Positions 1 to 10,926 of a DNA stretch of 64,000 nt are shown in pieces. The notes under the pieces are model-generated. The model saw nothing but the letters and a program-made list of their open reading frames with translations. It was not told where the DNA came from and ran no database searches. The stretch's first letter is position 1; each line of letters opens with the position of its first letter. This stretch comes from Calliopum simillimum (Eukaryota; Arthropoda; Insecta; Diptera; Lauxaniidae). Location: contig OX638371.1 of the NCBI GenBank assembly GCA_951812925.1, positions 34,942,101-35,006,100 on the forward strand, read 5' to 3'. Position numbers and translations under genes: made by a program.

Positions 1-604
1 ATGGAGCACATGTACACATTTTTGTAAGCTCAACATTTGCTACTTTGTAGATGTGGATAGCAGGGATTAAAATAATAACTTTTAAGAAGATCCCAATTAA
101 GGTGTTCTAAATTGGAGTTCAATATCGTATATTATATTTACTAGAGCGCTATTAAATCATGACACTCGACAAATCTTATTGTTTAAAGGTATTTTTAAAA
201 ACTTTTCGAAGCTTACTTCCAAGCATTTCCAGTACCCGTTTAAAAAGTTCCTTTAAAAATATAATGTATGCGTTGCTTTTTGCTCGAGCGGTCTCTGCGA
301 GCTTTATCATTCAACATAATATGATTAGAGATCTTGGATTCCAGTTTTCCAAGCTTCATATGTGGTAGTAAATATATAAATATTTTACTTCAATTTCAAG
401 AAAAATTCCTTTGCGGAGTGAAGTTTTGATTCTATTATTTGCGCTAATTTACGGGTAATTTTATACACAATTTAAAGAAAAGAGGGAAAAAACGACTGTT
501 TTGAAGAATCCCATTTTTTGATTAAAAGCACAATTTTTTGATTAAAAGCACCATTTTAACAATAAGAAGATCCCAAAGTGTTGAAATAAATTAAAGTAAT
601 CAGA
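1..604. other. non-coding, no recognisable gene
   Basis: AT-rich sequence with no supported gene. A 19-bp motif, ATTTTTTGATTAAAAGCAC, occurs twice in tandem at 513-531 and 533-551. The phrase AAGAAGATCCCAA recurs near 85 and 565. The short ORF at 159-368 has no recognisable domain and looks like chance. Confidence 0.6.
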
Positions 605-829
605 CATGTTCTGAAATCCGATTTACTGCGGAATCGGATTTAAATCAATCTTTCAGTGCTCTGCATTGCTACAAATAAAATGGAGTTGGAATTGTATTTC
701 AACAAATAAAATTTGCTATCGGTTCCAATCCGATTTAACGAAACATAAATCCGATTTGGTGTTAATTGTCGAAATGTGGAACACATAACATACGATTCAA
801 TTCCGATCGAAATCGAATTTCAGAACAGG
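605..829. mobile_element. foldback MITE with long inverted termini
   Basis: The left end reads CATGTTCTGAAATCCGATTT and the right end, reverse complemented, reads CCTGTTCTGAAATTCGATTT. Inside, further CGGAATCGGATTT-type motifs are arranged in inverted orientation. There is no coding capacity. One end of the same family recurs at about 35512-35560, where AATCGGATTTCAGAACATG is found. A target-site duplication is not obvious, so the superfamily is unassigned. Confidence 0.65.
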
Positions 830-1660
830 GGTGATTAAAAATGATAAATCACCTGGAAAAAATATTTAAGTTTTCCATAGTAAATTTTAAAATATTTAAA
901 AATATCTACTGCTGCGGCGTGACAAAGGCAAAGGATTTCTGCGTAAAAGCTTCATAATAAAATGTTAGGTTCATCGCTCAAGGTGCTGACTGAATGTGTG
1001 AGACACATTTTTGAAGTAAAATCAATTGTTTAACTCATAACGAGAAGAGGGATTTTACATCACGGTAAAGACATATTTTTTGTACAAAATTTAAGATGTT
1101 TTGTTTTGAAGGCCAACATAAAAACTTAATAACCAATTTTGCACGACGAAAACTAAGCACAAATTCCAAATTTGAGAACAAAAAGTACTTCGAGTTAAAC
1201 TTCTAATCACACAAAGAACTTTATAAGGACTACGCAACTTCAAACTTAAGCAATCAAACTCTTATTAGTAAATATGACTGAATATTTGCTTTTCAGGAGC
1301 GTGGCACTATTCACTGTAAAACAAAACGCTTTTAATATCCTTCCTCAGTGTTAATCGATGCAGCAGTTTTGTCGTTGTAGCGCAGTTAGCCCTTAAGGGC
1401 TGGGCATAGCCCATTTAAAAACACAAATTTCGTAAAAATCGATACCGCGTTTTAGTCAATAGAGCGTATTTACCATTTAAATGCGTGGCACCGCCGATTT
1501 TAAAACATAAATGTCATATGTTGTCGTTCCTTAATGTTAACCCAATATTCATATCAAATCGGATCTAAGCTGGACTTTGGCCAGATTTAATAACTATGCT
1601 CCAACAAAATAAGCAAATATAAAAAAAAGGAAACCTAAGCCGATTCATAACAGAAAAATC
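830..1660. other. non-coding, no recognisable gene
   Basis: No supported gene or complete element was seen. A small hairpin-forming stretch (AGCCCTTAAGGGCT) lies near 1388-1402. Confidence 0.5.
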
Positions 1661-1941
1661 AACTAGTAATGGTGTTACTTTTTGCCTGGTTAAAAATTAA
1701 ATACCTCACACTACACCATTTTGAAAATATTGCATATATAGGAGGTGCCACGCCTTCTTGTCCGAACTCACTTAGTTTTGCCCAAAGCTTGTCTATCCCT
1801 AGTTTTAATGCGAAATTTTGTTCCATCAAATAACACTTTCACTACAGTATTTTGAAAACTTTAAGTATATGGGAGGTGCAAAGCCCTTTTGTTTGTATCA
1901 ATCGAGTTTCTAATAAGAGCTTATATTCCTTTTCTTTAGTA

Positions 1942-2321
1942 CAGGGTGCTCCATCTTTTATGTCGGTATGTAAACGCTGAATAACTTTCACATTTACCAA
2001 CCGATTGATTGCATCAGATATGTTTTGGAAACGTCAATTCAGTACAATTTTTGCCATGGTGCTCAAGGCAAACATTCGTGCTGAAATTGACGCAATAACA
2101 CCCGAGATGCTCGGAAAGGTAATGGCAAACGCAGAAAAAAGGAGTCATTTTGTAATTGCTAATAAAGGTGGCCACTTAATTGATATTGTTTTCAAAAACT
2201 AGTCCAACAAAATTGTAAAGAACCAAACTGAATAAAAATACATCACTTATAGAAATCGGTTGTTTTTTTTTCTCAAAGTTATTCAATGTTTACATACCGA
2301 CATAAAAGATGGAGCACCCTG
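1942..2321 (+). mobile_element. Tc1/mariner-superfamily deletion derivative with 47-bp TIRs
   Basis: The element has near-perfect terminal inverted repeats. The first 34 bases (CAGGGTGCTCCATCTTTTAT onward) match the reverse complement of the right end exactly, and the match extends to about 47 bp with two mismatches. It is bounded by TA at 1940-1941 and 2322-2323, the target duplication of the Tc1/mariner superfamily. At 380 bp it keeps only the tail of a transposase gene and cannot be autonomous. It is inserted in copy A of the abundant repeat. Confidence 0.88.
2005..2202 (+). pseudogene. C-terminal fragment of a Tc1/mariner-type transposase
   Basis: A 65-residue ORF inside the TIR element at 1942-2321. 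Its end, with ITPEMLGKVMANAEKR then GGHLIDIVFK, resembles the extreme C-terminus of many insect Tc1/mariner-superfamily transposases, where an EMLxKVM-type helix precedes a GGHLxDIIFK-like end. This is recall of a family pattern, not a search. All catalytic residues are absent and the start is set by the internal deletion, so the ORF is a leftover of the parent gene. The stop codon is followed after about 70 bases by the right TIR, the normal layout for such elements. Confidence 0.65.
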
Positions 2322-3085
2322 TATATGTATCAGTAAAACATTTTGAATCTGTTGTTTATATAAGAGGTACCACGCACTCTTGTCCGAGTTCGCCTAATTT
2401 TTGTTTAGAGCTTGTATTTACTGTCTTTGGCGTCTGAATGAAATTTGGTTGGATTATCTCAAAAAACGCTTTCAACATAGCATTTCGAAACATTTGCTTA
2501 TATGGGAGGTGCAACGCCCTCTTGTCCGAGTTCACCTATTTTTTGTTTAGAGCTTGCACATACTATCATAAGTATTAATGAATATTGTTTTTGTATAGGC
2601 GGCAAGCATATCCGTTGACCGATTTTGCTAATCAATCTCAAGAGCTAACTTCGATGACAGAGGCAGTGTACCCAATTTCATCGAATTATCGTTGATTTCC
2701 CGTGAAAAAAAAAACTTACCACAGACGGACAGACAGCCAGCCAGTCATACGAACATGGCTATATCGACTCAAGAGCTGACGATGATAAAAAATTATATGC
2801 TTTTCAATGCCAGCCACGCCTCCTATGCGTTACAAACGGAAGGACATAGTAAATATACCTTAGGTTTAGGGTTTAAAAATCGATACTTGGAGTAGCAGTC
2901 AAACTACGTCATAAATTAATAAAATAAAGAGATACGCCACATAATTTACACTGCGTTCTTGTTGGCACATACCTGTGTTGAATGCTGGTTGTTAGGATTC
3001 CGTCCATTGTCAGAATCATACTGAAATGATAAGGAATTAATTACGATTTTAATTTGTTTTTAAAAGGGCGAATTTAAAAGTTCTT

Positions 3086-3259
3086 CTTCTTCTTCTTATT
3101 GTATGCTGAACATTACGAACAGCATAAGTATCAATAAAGGACTATCATAGACTCTAGGTCCTTTTTATAGTCCTTCGCGTGTACCACCAGTACGTATCCG
3201 GAAGGCCGATACCAAATCCTGAACGGAAGACTGGTGTTTTTTCTATTTTCTCGCGCGAT
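3086..3259 (-). mobile_element. short retroposon (SINE or 5'-truncated LINE end) with AAG tail
   Basis: The segment is flanked by a perfect 13-bp direct repeat, TTTAAAAGTTCTT, at 3073-3085 and 3260-3272, the signature of target-primed retrotransposition. Read on the minus strand it ends in a simple AAG repeat (CTTCTTCTTCTT on the plus strand at its left edge). The 174-bp body is richer in G+C than its surroundings and has no ORF. I could not recognise convincing pol III A and B boxes, so SINE versus truncated LINE 3' end stays open. Confidence 0.6.
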
Positions 3260-3272
3260 TTTAAAAGTTCTT

Positions 3273-5365
3273 TTTTTTTTTTAATTACCAACGAACGGTA
3301 AAATTGACCATTTTATTTTTTTAGTGCAAAAAAAATTAACTGAAATTTTGCGTAACAAATAATCGACCGATATAACTGTTCATTTACAAGACATATGTAT
3401 TAAACAAAATGACGACATTTTTAAGGTTAAAAACCAAAAAACACGTGAAGTTTCCAAGTACAATATGACGCTCAAGTACACTTCACAAAATGTTCTTTTA
3501 TCACGCTTGCAAATTTGCAAAGCAGTTTATCACGTCCTTAAAAAGTCTTTTTTTTAAATCATTCGGTATTGCTCTCCAAATAAAAATACAAATGTCACAA
3601 ATTCGCTACCAAATCAGTTGGTATCACTCATTTTTTTTTTTTTTTAACATAAAAGAAAAAAACGCGTCAATTAAAACTAAAAACACTACACTAAAAGACT
3701 GATAATATTAATCTATATAACATTAAAAAGTTCCTAAACAAAATAACATAGTTTTTTTTTTTTTTTTTAAAGAGTCTATTTTAACTTTTAACTTTTCATT
3801 GTAAAATATTCATTTTGACCACTTATAACGAAAACCCGTGCTTCGGCTTACGCGGCCAGCCGAAGAATCAATTTAAAAGTTGATTATCAGTCCCGAATCC
3901 ACCACCACTTACGTCACTTTCAATGTCAATATCTCTGTCGTCATCACTCATCTTTCTTCTCCTTTATATTTCGCTTATTTTATAAAAATGCCTTCAATTT
4001 TGTGAAATAAATATTTTCCCTTTGTTTTTGCAATTCTACTAAATACGATATTTTTTCGTGCAATTGATTTTTCAATCCAAATATTACAATTTAGCGAGCA
4101 AAGCGAAAAATTAAGAAGAAGGAATGAAAATAAAAGAAAGAAGTACAAAGTCAATTCCAAACGTTCCACTTTGAAGTACAAAGTCAATTCCAAACGTTCT
4201 ACTAAAAAAAAAATTAATAGTGCTGCCACACAAAATTTTTTTGGGATACAAAAATTTTATGGAAAAAACCAGGGTATTGTTTTCGATAACAAAAACCACT
4301 GAGTCGTCTAAGACACAGCCAAAAATAACAAATAAATATATTGTTTTTAACTTTTTAAGAAAACCATAAAAAAGCACAGCATAAATTTAAATTATACTTG
4401 ATTGTGCGTATAGTTGATAAGATCTGGTTATTTTTAAAGAAAATCTAATGAACCTTTCAAATTACGCAAATTATTTTCGGTAATAAAATTGCAAAACCAA
4501 ATAAATAAAAAAGTACCAGTTTTGGTTAAATTTATCACAGGTGGCAACAGGGAGCACTATTCACAATAGCACTTAATTCACAATACTTAGGGTTTGTGCA
4601 TAAAAATCATTGAAAGCAAGGTTGCGCCATCCGAGTATACAAAATTGCACTCTTTTGCGCATGTACGTCACTCGTGAATTACGGTTACATTTATCTGTAG
4701 TGCGACTTTAAAGTAGTTTTTCAAGTACTATATTACTACTTTCGTAAAAATAATATTTGGTTATCTTGAATATGATTTAAATTTTTTGCTTTATAAATAA
4801 GTTGTATATTAAATGAATCAAGAAAAATAATATTAATGCCGCATAAACTATATTTTGTTCGCAAAATTACATTCCACAGTAGTGTTAGTAGCAAAAAGGT
4901 AGTTTTGAGGGAAATTTTTTTCTTTCAATGGCAGCACTAAATGAAAAAAAGTCAACGAATGACGTCAACACAATATGGCAGATATGCGCAAGGTGACGGA
5001 CTTATATATTATACATGTTGGTTCTGACATCCGATAGAGGCGTACTAAAAAGAGATGCCAACTGTTTTTGAATATTGATGGTCAAAACTCCACATATTTC
5101 TTGTTTATGGAGAGTCCCTCTCGGTTTCTTAGAACGATTGTTATATGAAAAAATTTGAAGTCATATAAAAACCCCTAAACAAAGATTTAAAGCATTTCAA
5201 AAAAATTTGGAATCAGTGACTCCAAAAAACCAATCTACCCACACTTTTGGATACGTCATTTAAAACATGGGTTCCAGATTCGGAATCAGCGTTCCCAAAA
5301 CATGCCAGTATACAGTCTACTAACATTAGGTCCGCTATGGCCAACTTTGAATAAGATTGTGAATT
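3273..5365. other. non-coding, AT-rich; one direct repeat
   Basis: No supported gene. At 4141-4166 and 4174-4199 a 26-bp motif beginning AAGTACAAAGTCAATTCC is repeated exactly, separated by 7 bp. Two overlapping minus-strand ORFs here (3975-4229 and 4111-4377) are low-complexity readings of this sequence. Poly-T runs occur at about 3630-3650 and 3750-3770. Confidence 0.55.
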
Positions 5366-6295
5366 TCATATCTGTGGACTTTTGACAAAACAACCTAACT
5401 CGATTTTGCCAACTTTTCAGGAAAGCAAAAAAACTACTTCGATGCTTCTCAATTCATTTTGTGTATGAATTGGAACAAATGTTAAAGTTTTTTATTATAA
5501 ATGAATACTAAACAAATATTTTCCATTAACTTTTTTTGCTCAAAGTTCAATAGTATTTAATAATATTGAAATAAGATGTTTTTGTCAAATATTTTTTATT
5601 TAAAAAATTCTGCTTCTTTCCATGGAAAAAGTAACTCAGCCATTCCATGCCTTGCGTAACAATATCTGTTACACCCTTTCCGATTTTGCTGAAATTTGGT
5701 ACATGGTTTTGTTTTACGCCTAATCTTTTAGAAATGGCAAAAAAAATTTCCTAGGTAAACCCATGGTTAAATTAGCCTGGTTACAGCGATAACAAATGCT
5801 GCTTCTTCTTATAATTTTTAAACTACGAAAATGTCAAAATTCTTTGTTTTGATTTTAATCTTTTGGCAGATAACAATGCGAGATGCAGGGTACCATTTTT
5901 TTATTTTGACAATTTGCCATAACCATTGTTATTGAATCAAGGGTACACCTTTTTTACCTCCCAAAATATATTTTTTGGAAAGAAAAAAAAAATAATCTTT
6001 CATATGAAAAAGAGGGAAAATTGGTAAGTCTCAAGGCTTAAAAGTTATATTTTTTTGAAAATTTTAAAAAAGGGTCCGACCACAACATAGCTCATAACAG
6101 GAACATTTCTTAACCCATTTTCATGTTTGGATCATTTTTAGAAAGGTATATGTAAAAAGTACTAAATTTACTACTATTTAAGTACTAAGCGACAAAAAAC
6201 GCTATAGTAACTTTCGTCGACCTTCCAAAATATTTTTCTAGAATAGAATACCAAACCACCTTTTACTTGAATCTAAAATTAAGTTAGTATTTTTA

Positions 6296-7589
6296 CGTAG
6301 GCTGCTAGATATATTTCTGGCCTAGGCAACACTAAGTGTTGCTAGGTGCAATCTGACATTGCCATTGGAAAGTTTGACATTTTTTAGCATAAACGTACTC
6401 AGAACGTTTTAACGTACGACCATCATTTGTGTTGTTTACAGTGACTTGAAAAAATCAATTTGGCAAAAAAATGGAATTAACTCGTAAACATTTTCGTGCG
6501 ATCATTGTTCACAACTTTCGACGTGGATTATCACGACAAGAGTGCATCCATGAACTTAAATCTTTGTATAGCGATAAAGCACCATCATATAGCTCTGTGA
6601 AAAACTGGTTTAATGAATTTAATCGTGGCCGACGTTCGCTCAAAGACGAATTCCGTGAAGGTCGTCCAAAAACGGCCGTTGTGCCAGAGAACACTGATGC
6701 CATGCGTGAACTGATAATGCAAGATCGTCATGTGACATACCGTGAGATAGAAGCATCTTTGGGCATTAGTTCCACTCTAATACATTCGATATTGCATGAA
6801 CACCTGGCCGTAAAAAAGGTTTGTTCTCGTTGGATCCCGCACAATTTAACAATCGTTCAAAAAAAGGCTCGTGTCGATTGGTGCAAAGAAATGTTGAAAA
6901 AATAAGATCGCGGTGCTTCAAAAGACGTTTATAAGATTGTCATAAGTGGCGAATCGTAGATCTATGCGTATGAGCTCGAAACAAAACAGCAATCGACCGT
7001 GTGGGTCTTCGAAGACGAGCCAAATCGAACGAAAGTTGTTCGTGGAAGAAGCACTTCGAAGCAAATGGTCGCCTGTTTCTTCGGCAAAACTGGTCATTTG
7101 GCGACTGTTCCTCTTGAGTAACGTAGGACGGTCAATTCTGAGTGGTACACTACAATTTGTTTGCCTGAAGTCTTCGGAGAAATTCGAAAAACGAACAAGA
7201 GAAGACGAATCATTGTTCACCATGACAATGCGAGCTCTCACACATCGTCTCAAACCAGCGCCTTTTTGACCGGCCAAAACGTCGAATTGATGGGTCATCC
7301 ACCGTATAGCCCTGACTTGGCACCCAATGACTCCTTTTTATTCCCGCACATCAAGAAAAAAATAAGTGGTCAATGATTTTCGTCACCAGAAGATGCTGTT
7401 GAAGTGTTCAAAAACCATGTTTTAGAGGTGTCTCAATCGGAGTGGAAAAAGTGCTTCGACAATTGGTTTGAGCGCATGCAAAAGTGTATAAATCATGCTG
7501 GAGAATACTTTGAAACACAATAAAACCATTTTTGACGATAAATATTCGCATTTTCATTATTAGGCCAGAAATATATCTAGCAGCCCTCG
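6296..7589 (+). mobile_element. full-length mariner element (inactive)
   Basis: The element has 28-bp terminal inverted repeats (core GGCTGCTAGATATATTTCTG at the left; its reverse complement at the right) and sits between TA dinucleotides at 6294-6295 and 7590-7591. Its 1294-bp length is typical of mariner. The empty site can be read from the other arm of the surrounding inverted repeat: that arm has GTTATTTTGAATGGCATACG where this arm has TTTTTA, then mariner, then TAATGGTATACG. Mariner therefore entered after the inverted repeat formed. Confidence 0.95.
6471..7523 (+). pseudogene. mariner transposase pseudogene, four in-frame stops
   Basis: The reading frame runs without frameshift for 351 codons, the usual size of a mariner transposase (cut-and-paste DDD enzyme acting on the element's TIRs in the nucleus). 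The ATG at 6471 opens an intact paired-type helix-turn-helix region of 144 residues (MELTRKHFRAII, NWFNEFNRGRRS). In-frame stops follow at 6903-6905, 6957-6959, 7119-7121 and 7374-7376. Around the second stop the family's GDESW block reads SGES-stop, so the first catalytic aspartate appears replaced by glycine. The second (HHDNASSH) and third (YSPDLAPND) catalytic blocks remain. Frame preservation with only point changes suggests fairly recent decay. Confidence 0.93.
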
Positions 7590-7660
7590 TAATGGTATAC
7601 GAGTAGTGATTTTTTGAACATTTCAGAACATGCAATATTTCGTATTACGTAAGTTTTTTT

Positions 7661-8005
7661 TGTAATTTTGCAATATGGTTATGTCTTAAGGGAACAAAAT
7701 TATGAAATTTTTGGGTCCCTGGTAAGGCTATTATGTTTTGAAAAGCATTAGATAGTTCTGATGCAGTTCCTTAACATGCAGCAATTGTACAATATCAATA
7801 AACTATATGGGACTTTTAACTATTTTCCCATTCAAAAAGTAGCTTAGCATCAAATATTTGGCTTCGGTAATGCCTCTGCTTTCTTGCTCTTCAAGCATTT
7901 CGCTTAAAGGAACCGCCAATACCATCGCAAGACCCTTTTAGGTGAGAAACTGCCATGCCACATCAATACCAATTTTTTCTCTGAGTCCCTTAGGACGTTG
8001 CAGTA
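7661..8005. other. loop sequence of the inverted repeat, unassigned
   Basis: This sequence lies between the two arms. Its right part (about 7985 onward) may already belong to the jockey-type LINE, because the reading frame of the RT fragment can be followed a little upstream of the first ATG. The rest is not recognised. Confidence 0.4.
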
Positions 8006-8748
8006 TTGCAGCACGGCGTATTTCATTTTAAAAATCTTTCGAGGAGCACAAAGCTCAACATCAACGGCTCGGAGATGCCTTGGTCCAGCAATGTTAAATA
8101 TCTAGGTGTTTATCTTGATAAGAAGCTCACTTTTCAAATCCATGTTCAAAATATTATTAACAAGTTCAACATTGCAATAAAAATTTTATATCCCTTAATA
8201 AATAGAAAATCTGATTTGTGTATTGCCAATAAAATAATTATTGTCAAAGTAATATTTCAGTCAATAATTCTTTATTCTTGTCAAGTTTGGGGTGGCTGTG
8301 CAAAAACACAAATTAAAAAGCTACAAATTAGCCAAAATAAGCTTTTAAAAATGGTTTTGAGATTGCCGTGGCATTACTCTACAAAAGATTTGCACAAAGA
8401 GTGTAAGGTTAGTCTCATTGAAGACTGCATTAAAAAGAGAACTGATAAATTTAAGATATTATGTGCCATGTCTGATAATCATTGTATATCAAATCTTTTT
8501 TAAATTTTTACTTTATTTTCTAGTCATCAATTTAGTGTTTAAGTTTTGTTGAAGGTTTTTTGTTAGTATGTTTTCCTTCATAAATAAAAATGTTTATATG
8601 TATTTACTTTATTCTTGTCTAATAAATATAATGTTCTAGATGTAAGGTATGTTTTACCATCTCTGTGAATTGCGCAATAACAATAAGTTTTTCATAAGTT
8701 TTTCTCATACTTTAATAAATAAATCTAAATCTAAATTAAAAAAAAAAA
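8006..8748 (+). pseudogene. jockey-type LINE, C-terminal RT fragment with poly-A tail
   Basis: The ORF at 8006-8503 (165 residues) matches the end of a jockey-clade reverse transcriptase. It has NVKYLGVYLDKKLTF, a standard block just after the RT palm, then LYSCQVWGGC and KLLKMVLRLPW typical of the thumb and C-terminal part. The catalytic YxDD region would lie upstream and is absent, so this is a 5'-truncated copy. About 235 bases of 3' UTR follow, ending in an A-rich tail at 8738-8748 after TAAATCTAAATCTAAATT. The N-terminal boundary is uncertain; the ATG used is an internal methionine. It occupies the loop of the large inverted repeat. Confidence 0.82.
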
Positions 8749-8769
8749 CTTACATAATACGAAATATTG

Positions 8770-9094
8770 TATTGTATTCTCCTGTAACTCCTAGGAATAG
8801 CATAGGACCAATATGAAATCTCTCCATTTGTCACGATCCCTTGCCACGACTTTCCCGATTCTTGGATTTCCTTTTCCAGCGACCTCTTCCAGTTGGTTTT
8901 GGGTCTACCACGTGCTCTACTACCTTGTGGATTCCACTCAAGAGCCTGGCGACAAACTTCGCTGTGTGGTTTCCGGAGAGTGTGGCCAATCCATCTCCAT
9001 TTGCGCAGCTTGACCTCGATTGCTATAGCCCTCTGATTGCTTTTTTGGTATAGCTCGGCATTTGATATAGTGCGAGGCCACCAAACCTTTAGTA
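8770..9094 (-). pseudogene. RTE-like LINE 3' end, 5'-truncated, with 12-bp TSD
   Basis: Read on the minus strand the segment encodes the C-terminal tail of a non-LTR reverse transcriptase: WPRTISNAELYQ, then LRKWRWIGHTLRKP, then ARGRPKTNWKRS. In many RTE/BovB-type elements an RWxWxGHxLR...GRPKxxWRR arrangement closes the protein. It is bounded by a perfect 12-bp duplication, TACGAAATATTG, at 8758-8769 and 9095-9106, inside the right arm of the inverted repeat. The left arm has this site once, uninterrupted. The clade is inferred from recalled motifs. A related decayed copy lies at 63125-63500. Confidence 0.8.
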
Positions 9095-10143
9095 TACGAA
9101 ATATTGCATGTACTGAAATGTTCAAAAAATCATTACTCGTATGCCATTCAAAATAACAACTTAATTTTAGATTCACGTGAAAGGTGGTTTGGTCTAGAAA
9201 AATATTTTGGAAGGTCGAAAAAAGGTATAGCGTTTTTTGTCGTTTAGTACTAAGATAGTACTAAATTTAGTACTTTCTACCAAATACAAAAAAAATTACT
9301 TTGTGTACATAGCGTTTCTCTATACCTATCTAAAAATGGTCCAAACATGAAAATGGTTTAAGAAATGTTCCAGTTATGAGCCATGTTGTGGTAGGACCTG
9401 TTTTAAAATTTTCAAAAAATCATAACTTTTAAGCCTTGAGACATACCAATTTTCTCTCTTTTTCATATGAAAGATTATTTCTTTTTTCTTTCAAAAAAAT
9501 ATATTTTGGTAGGTAAAAAAGGTGTATCAGGGCACGTTTTTTGTAGTTTAGTACTAAAACGGAGTAAATTTAGTACTTAGTATCAAATACGAAAAATTTT
9601 ATTTTGAGCTTATAGCCTTATTCAATACCTTTCCAAAAGTGGCAAACATTTTTTTTTGTCATTTCTAAAAGATTAGGCATAAAACGAAACCATGTACCAA
9701 ATTTCAGCGAAATCGGAAGGGGTGTAGCAGATCTTGTTACGCTAGGCATTGAATGGCTGAACTTATTTTGAAGAAGTGCTTTTGTCAAATTTTTTCTTGC
9801 CATTCAACCTGTATCTTATCTCGACTTAAGATGTTTTGTGAAGAAAAAACCATTTTCTTATGTCGATTTAAGTTGTTTTGTGAAAAGCATTTGCAAAAGT
9901 TTTTTGTTGTTGCAAATGCTTGAATTTTTTAACCTACTTGAGATAAGATGTTTTGTCAAATGAAATTCGAAATAAAACATCGAGACAGGTTGATTTTCGA
10001 TTCTATATCTCTGCAACTAAAAGTCATAGAGATATGGCGATTTCACCAAAAGAAGTGCATTTAAGTTTTATGTTTATAATTAAATTCCTGGAAAATTGTC
10101 TTATTTCGAGTTAGGTTCTTTTGTCAAAAGTCAACAGATATGA

Positions 10144-10729
10144 TACTTTTGTATACAAAAGCTACAAAGTGCTGACGTGGCGTATGCTTACCATAGCTTA
10201 AGATATATATTTTACTTTGTGTAGCTTAGAATTAAGATAAGGGAAATAATAAAATCAATTCTAAAGATAGACTCAAACAAATTGAATTTTATTGGTTCTA
10301 AAGATAGATTCATTTTAAATTGCATTTTATTATTTGTTTTTAGTACAAAAAAGGATTCAGGACCACTGTGTACTATTTTGCCGAAATTATTCTATATTTC
10401 TATAGCTCGACATTACCATTTCTTGTGTTTGGGAACATTTTTTTATCATTATTTTAACCAACTCCCTTAGTTTTATTTTGAAAGAACGGTGGATGTATTC
10501 ATATGCCAATTTCGCGCAATTTTGATCTCAGGATTAACAATTAAAGACATTGTCACTGTAAGTTCCAAGTATAAGCTGTCTTTTTGTCGACAGTTTATCT
10601 GTGCTTGTCCTAATCACACTTATTTATATATTTATATAACTAAGCACATTTGTTGTTGCTTCCACATACGTTCCTCAGAACATCAATCCCGAATAAAATC
10701 TCAAATATGGAGCAAATCCATTAACTTTC
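10144..10729. other. non-coding, unassigned
   Basis: AT-rich sequence between the inverted repeat and a mariner fragment. The ORF at 10282-10470 has no recognisable domain. Confidence 0.4.
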
Positions 10730-10839
10730 TGCTTGAAGTCGACCCACGGTCAAGGCGGCTGATCGAGGTGACCACTCCGGAATTCATTCAAAAAGTCCAA
10801 AAATTTGTATTGGAATATACCGGACTAAAGAAGACATAG
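10730..10839 (+). pseudogene. mariner transposase fragment (DNA-binding region)
   Basis: The last ~35 residues of the ORF ending at 10839 read DPRSRRLIEVTTPEFIQKVQ then VLEYTGLKKT. Mariner transposases commonly have PRSGRPxEVxTPExIxKVHxIVLxDRR between their two helix-turn-helix motifs, so this looks like a short relic of one. The upstream part of the same ORF (from 10489) is not recognisably mariner and the downstream part is lost, so only this stretch is called. It belongs to a different lineage from the element at 6296-7589. Confidence 0.6.
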
Positions 10840-10926
10840 CTCGTAAAAATGGTTGAATTATTTAATTCTTGACAATTACCTTGGCATGCCGAGAACGGTC
10901 ACGAAGCTATGACTCTAAATAAATAA

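Larger units (their letters stand above)
1661..2880 (+). repeat. abundant modular interspersed repeat, copy A
   Basis: First of nine copies of one repeat family in the window. The family begins with ACTAGTAAGGGTGTAAC, then GGCCTGG, then TACCCTACACTGCAG. A variable number of ~150-bp modules follows, each with a GGGAGGTGCCACGCCC-like core. A unique 3' part carries GACGGACATGGCTATATCG, CCTCCTTCTCTGCGTTACAA and a terminal GGGTGTAGGGTATAAA. The start motif TACCCTACAC and the end motif GTGTAGGGTA form an inverted repeat near the two ends. This copy is degenerate, and its middle is interrupted by the TA-flanked element at 1942-2321. Confidence 0.8.
5366..10143. mobile_element. 4.8-kb inverted-repeat (foldback) element with later insertions
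   Basis: The left arm (5366-6295 plus 7590-7660) is the reverse complement of the right arm (8742-8769 plus 9095-10143). Both outer ends carry ATCTGT(G/T)GACTTTTGACAAAA. Both inner parts carry the GGAAGGTCGA/CCAAAATATTTTTCTAGA and ACTAAATTTAGTACT blocks. Arms are about 80-90% alike over the inner 600 bp and poorly aligned in the region 5440-5620. The right arm has three repeats of a GAGATAAGATGTTTTGT-like motif. The family has a second, much shorter member at 33985-34390. No transposase for this family is visible. Confidence 0.75.
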
